From: Acidimicrobiia bacterium
Lineage (GTDB): Bacteria; Actinomycetota; Acidimicrobiia; Spongiisociales; UBA5794
DNA: 6,216 nucleotides
Assembly: GCA_013001485.1 (NCBI GenBank)
Contig: JABDMN010000348.1
Span: 1-6,216, forward strand
Direction of reading: 5' to 3'
The notes beneath the pieces were generated by a model. It made no database searches and had not been told where the DNA came from. It was given only the letters and a program-made list of their open reading frames with translations. Shown here piece after piece: positions 6,180-6,216 of the stretch. The position numbers were made by a program, and so were the translations under genes. Position 1 is the first letter of the stretch, and each line of letters opens with the position of its first letter.

Positions 6180-6216
6180 CCCACTGTCCTACAGGACACA
6201 ACCAAAGAGTCGGGGG

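Noticed and set aside
6185..6198. Small hairpin TGTCC-TACA-GGACA after the Cys-rich micro-ORF
   Set aside because: The stem is only 5 bp and is followed by CAACCAAAG with no U-tract, so it is not supported as a terminator. The rest of the window end shows nothing.

Overview
The window is a GC-rich bacterial chromosome segment with dense, mostly single-gene transcription units on both strands. The gene set suggests an actinobacterium, and the style fits Acidimicrobiia or related high-GC lineages: codons end mostly in G or C, several promoters are leaderless with a TANNNT box 6-7 nt before the ATG, there is a non-sporulator-type GerW/YtfJ protein, and the initiator tRNA has a C1xU72 mismatch and no encoded CCA. 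The lineage is inferred from style; no marker gene fixes it.

Left part (1-2750). A crotonase-fold enoyl-CoA hydratase/isomerase (68-850, +) runs tail-to-tail into a long-form myo-inositol-1-phosphate synthase (2154-838, -). The two coding regions overlap by 13 bp, and a small hairpin spans both stop codons. Behind the synthase is a SRPBCC/START-like protein (2723-2235, -).

Middle (2791-4260). Divergent from the SRPBCC gene, and also apparently leaderless, is a 488-aa HpaB/AbfD-type flavoprotein. It keeps nearly all the signature residues of 4-hydroxybutyryl-CoA dehydratase/vinylacetyl-CoA isomerase, but the last two [4Fe-4S] ligands lie one residue closer together than in the clostridial enzyme.

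Right part (4291-6216). This part holds small genes: a membrane-anchored GerW/YtfJ-like protein (-); a divergent small lipoprotein (+) with a 9-bp inverted repeat in the shared promoter region; a strong bidirectional terminator; initiator tRNA-fMet (-); a 75-aa, 68 % charged, hendecad-repeat helical protein (+); and a single-RRM RNA-binding protein (+). The RRM gene has a good promoter and a roughly 145-nt structured leader. Its stop overlaps the start of a 45-codon cysteine/histidine-rich, probably zinc-binding ORF (ATGA overlap).

The acyl-CoA enzymes (crotonase and AbfD-like dehydratase) could act in the same type of pathway, since dehydration or isomerisation to crotonyl-CoA is followed by hydration. 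They are separately transcribed and 2 kb apart, so this link is weak. The most novel-looking elements are the RRM/Cys-rich micro-ORF pair with its leader, the altered Fe-S ligand spacing in the AbfD-like enzyme, and the charged helical protein. I saw no mobile element, CRISPR array or phage gene.
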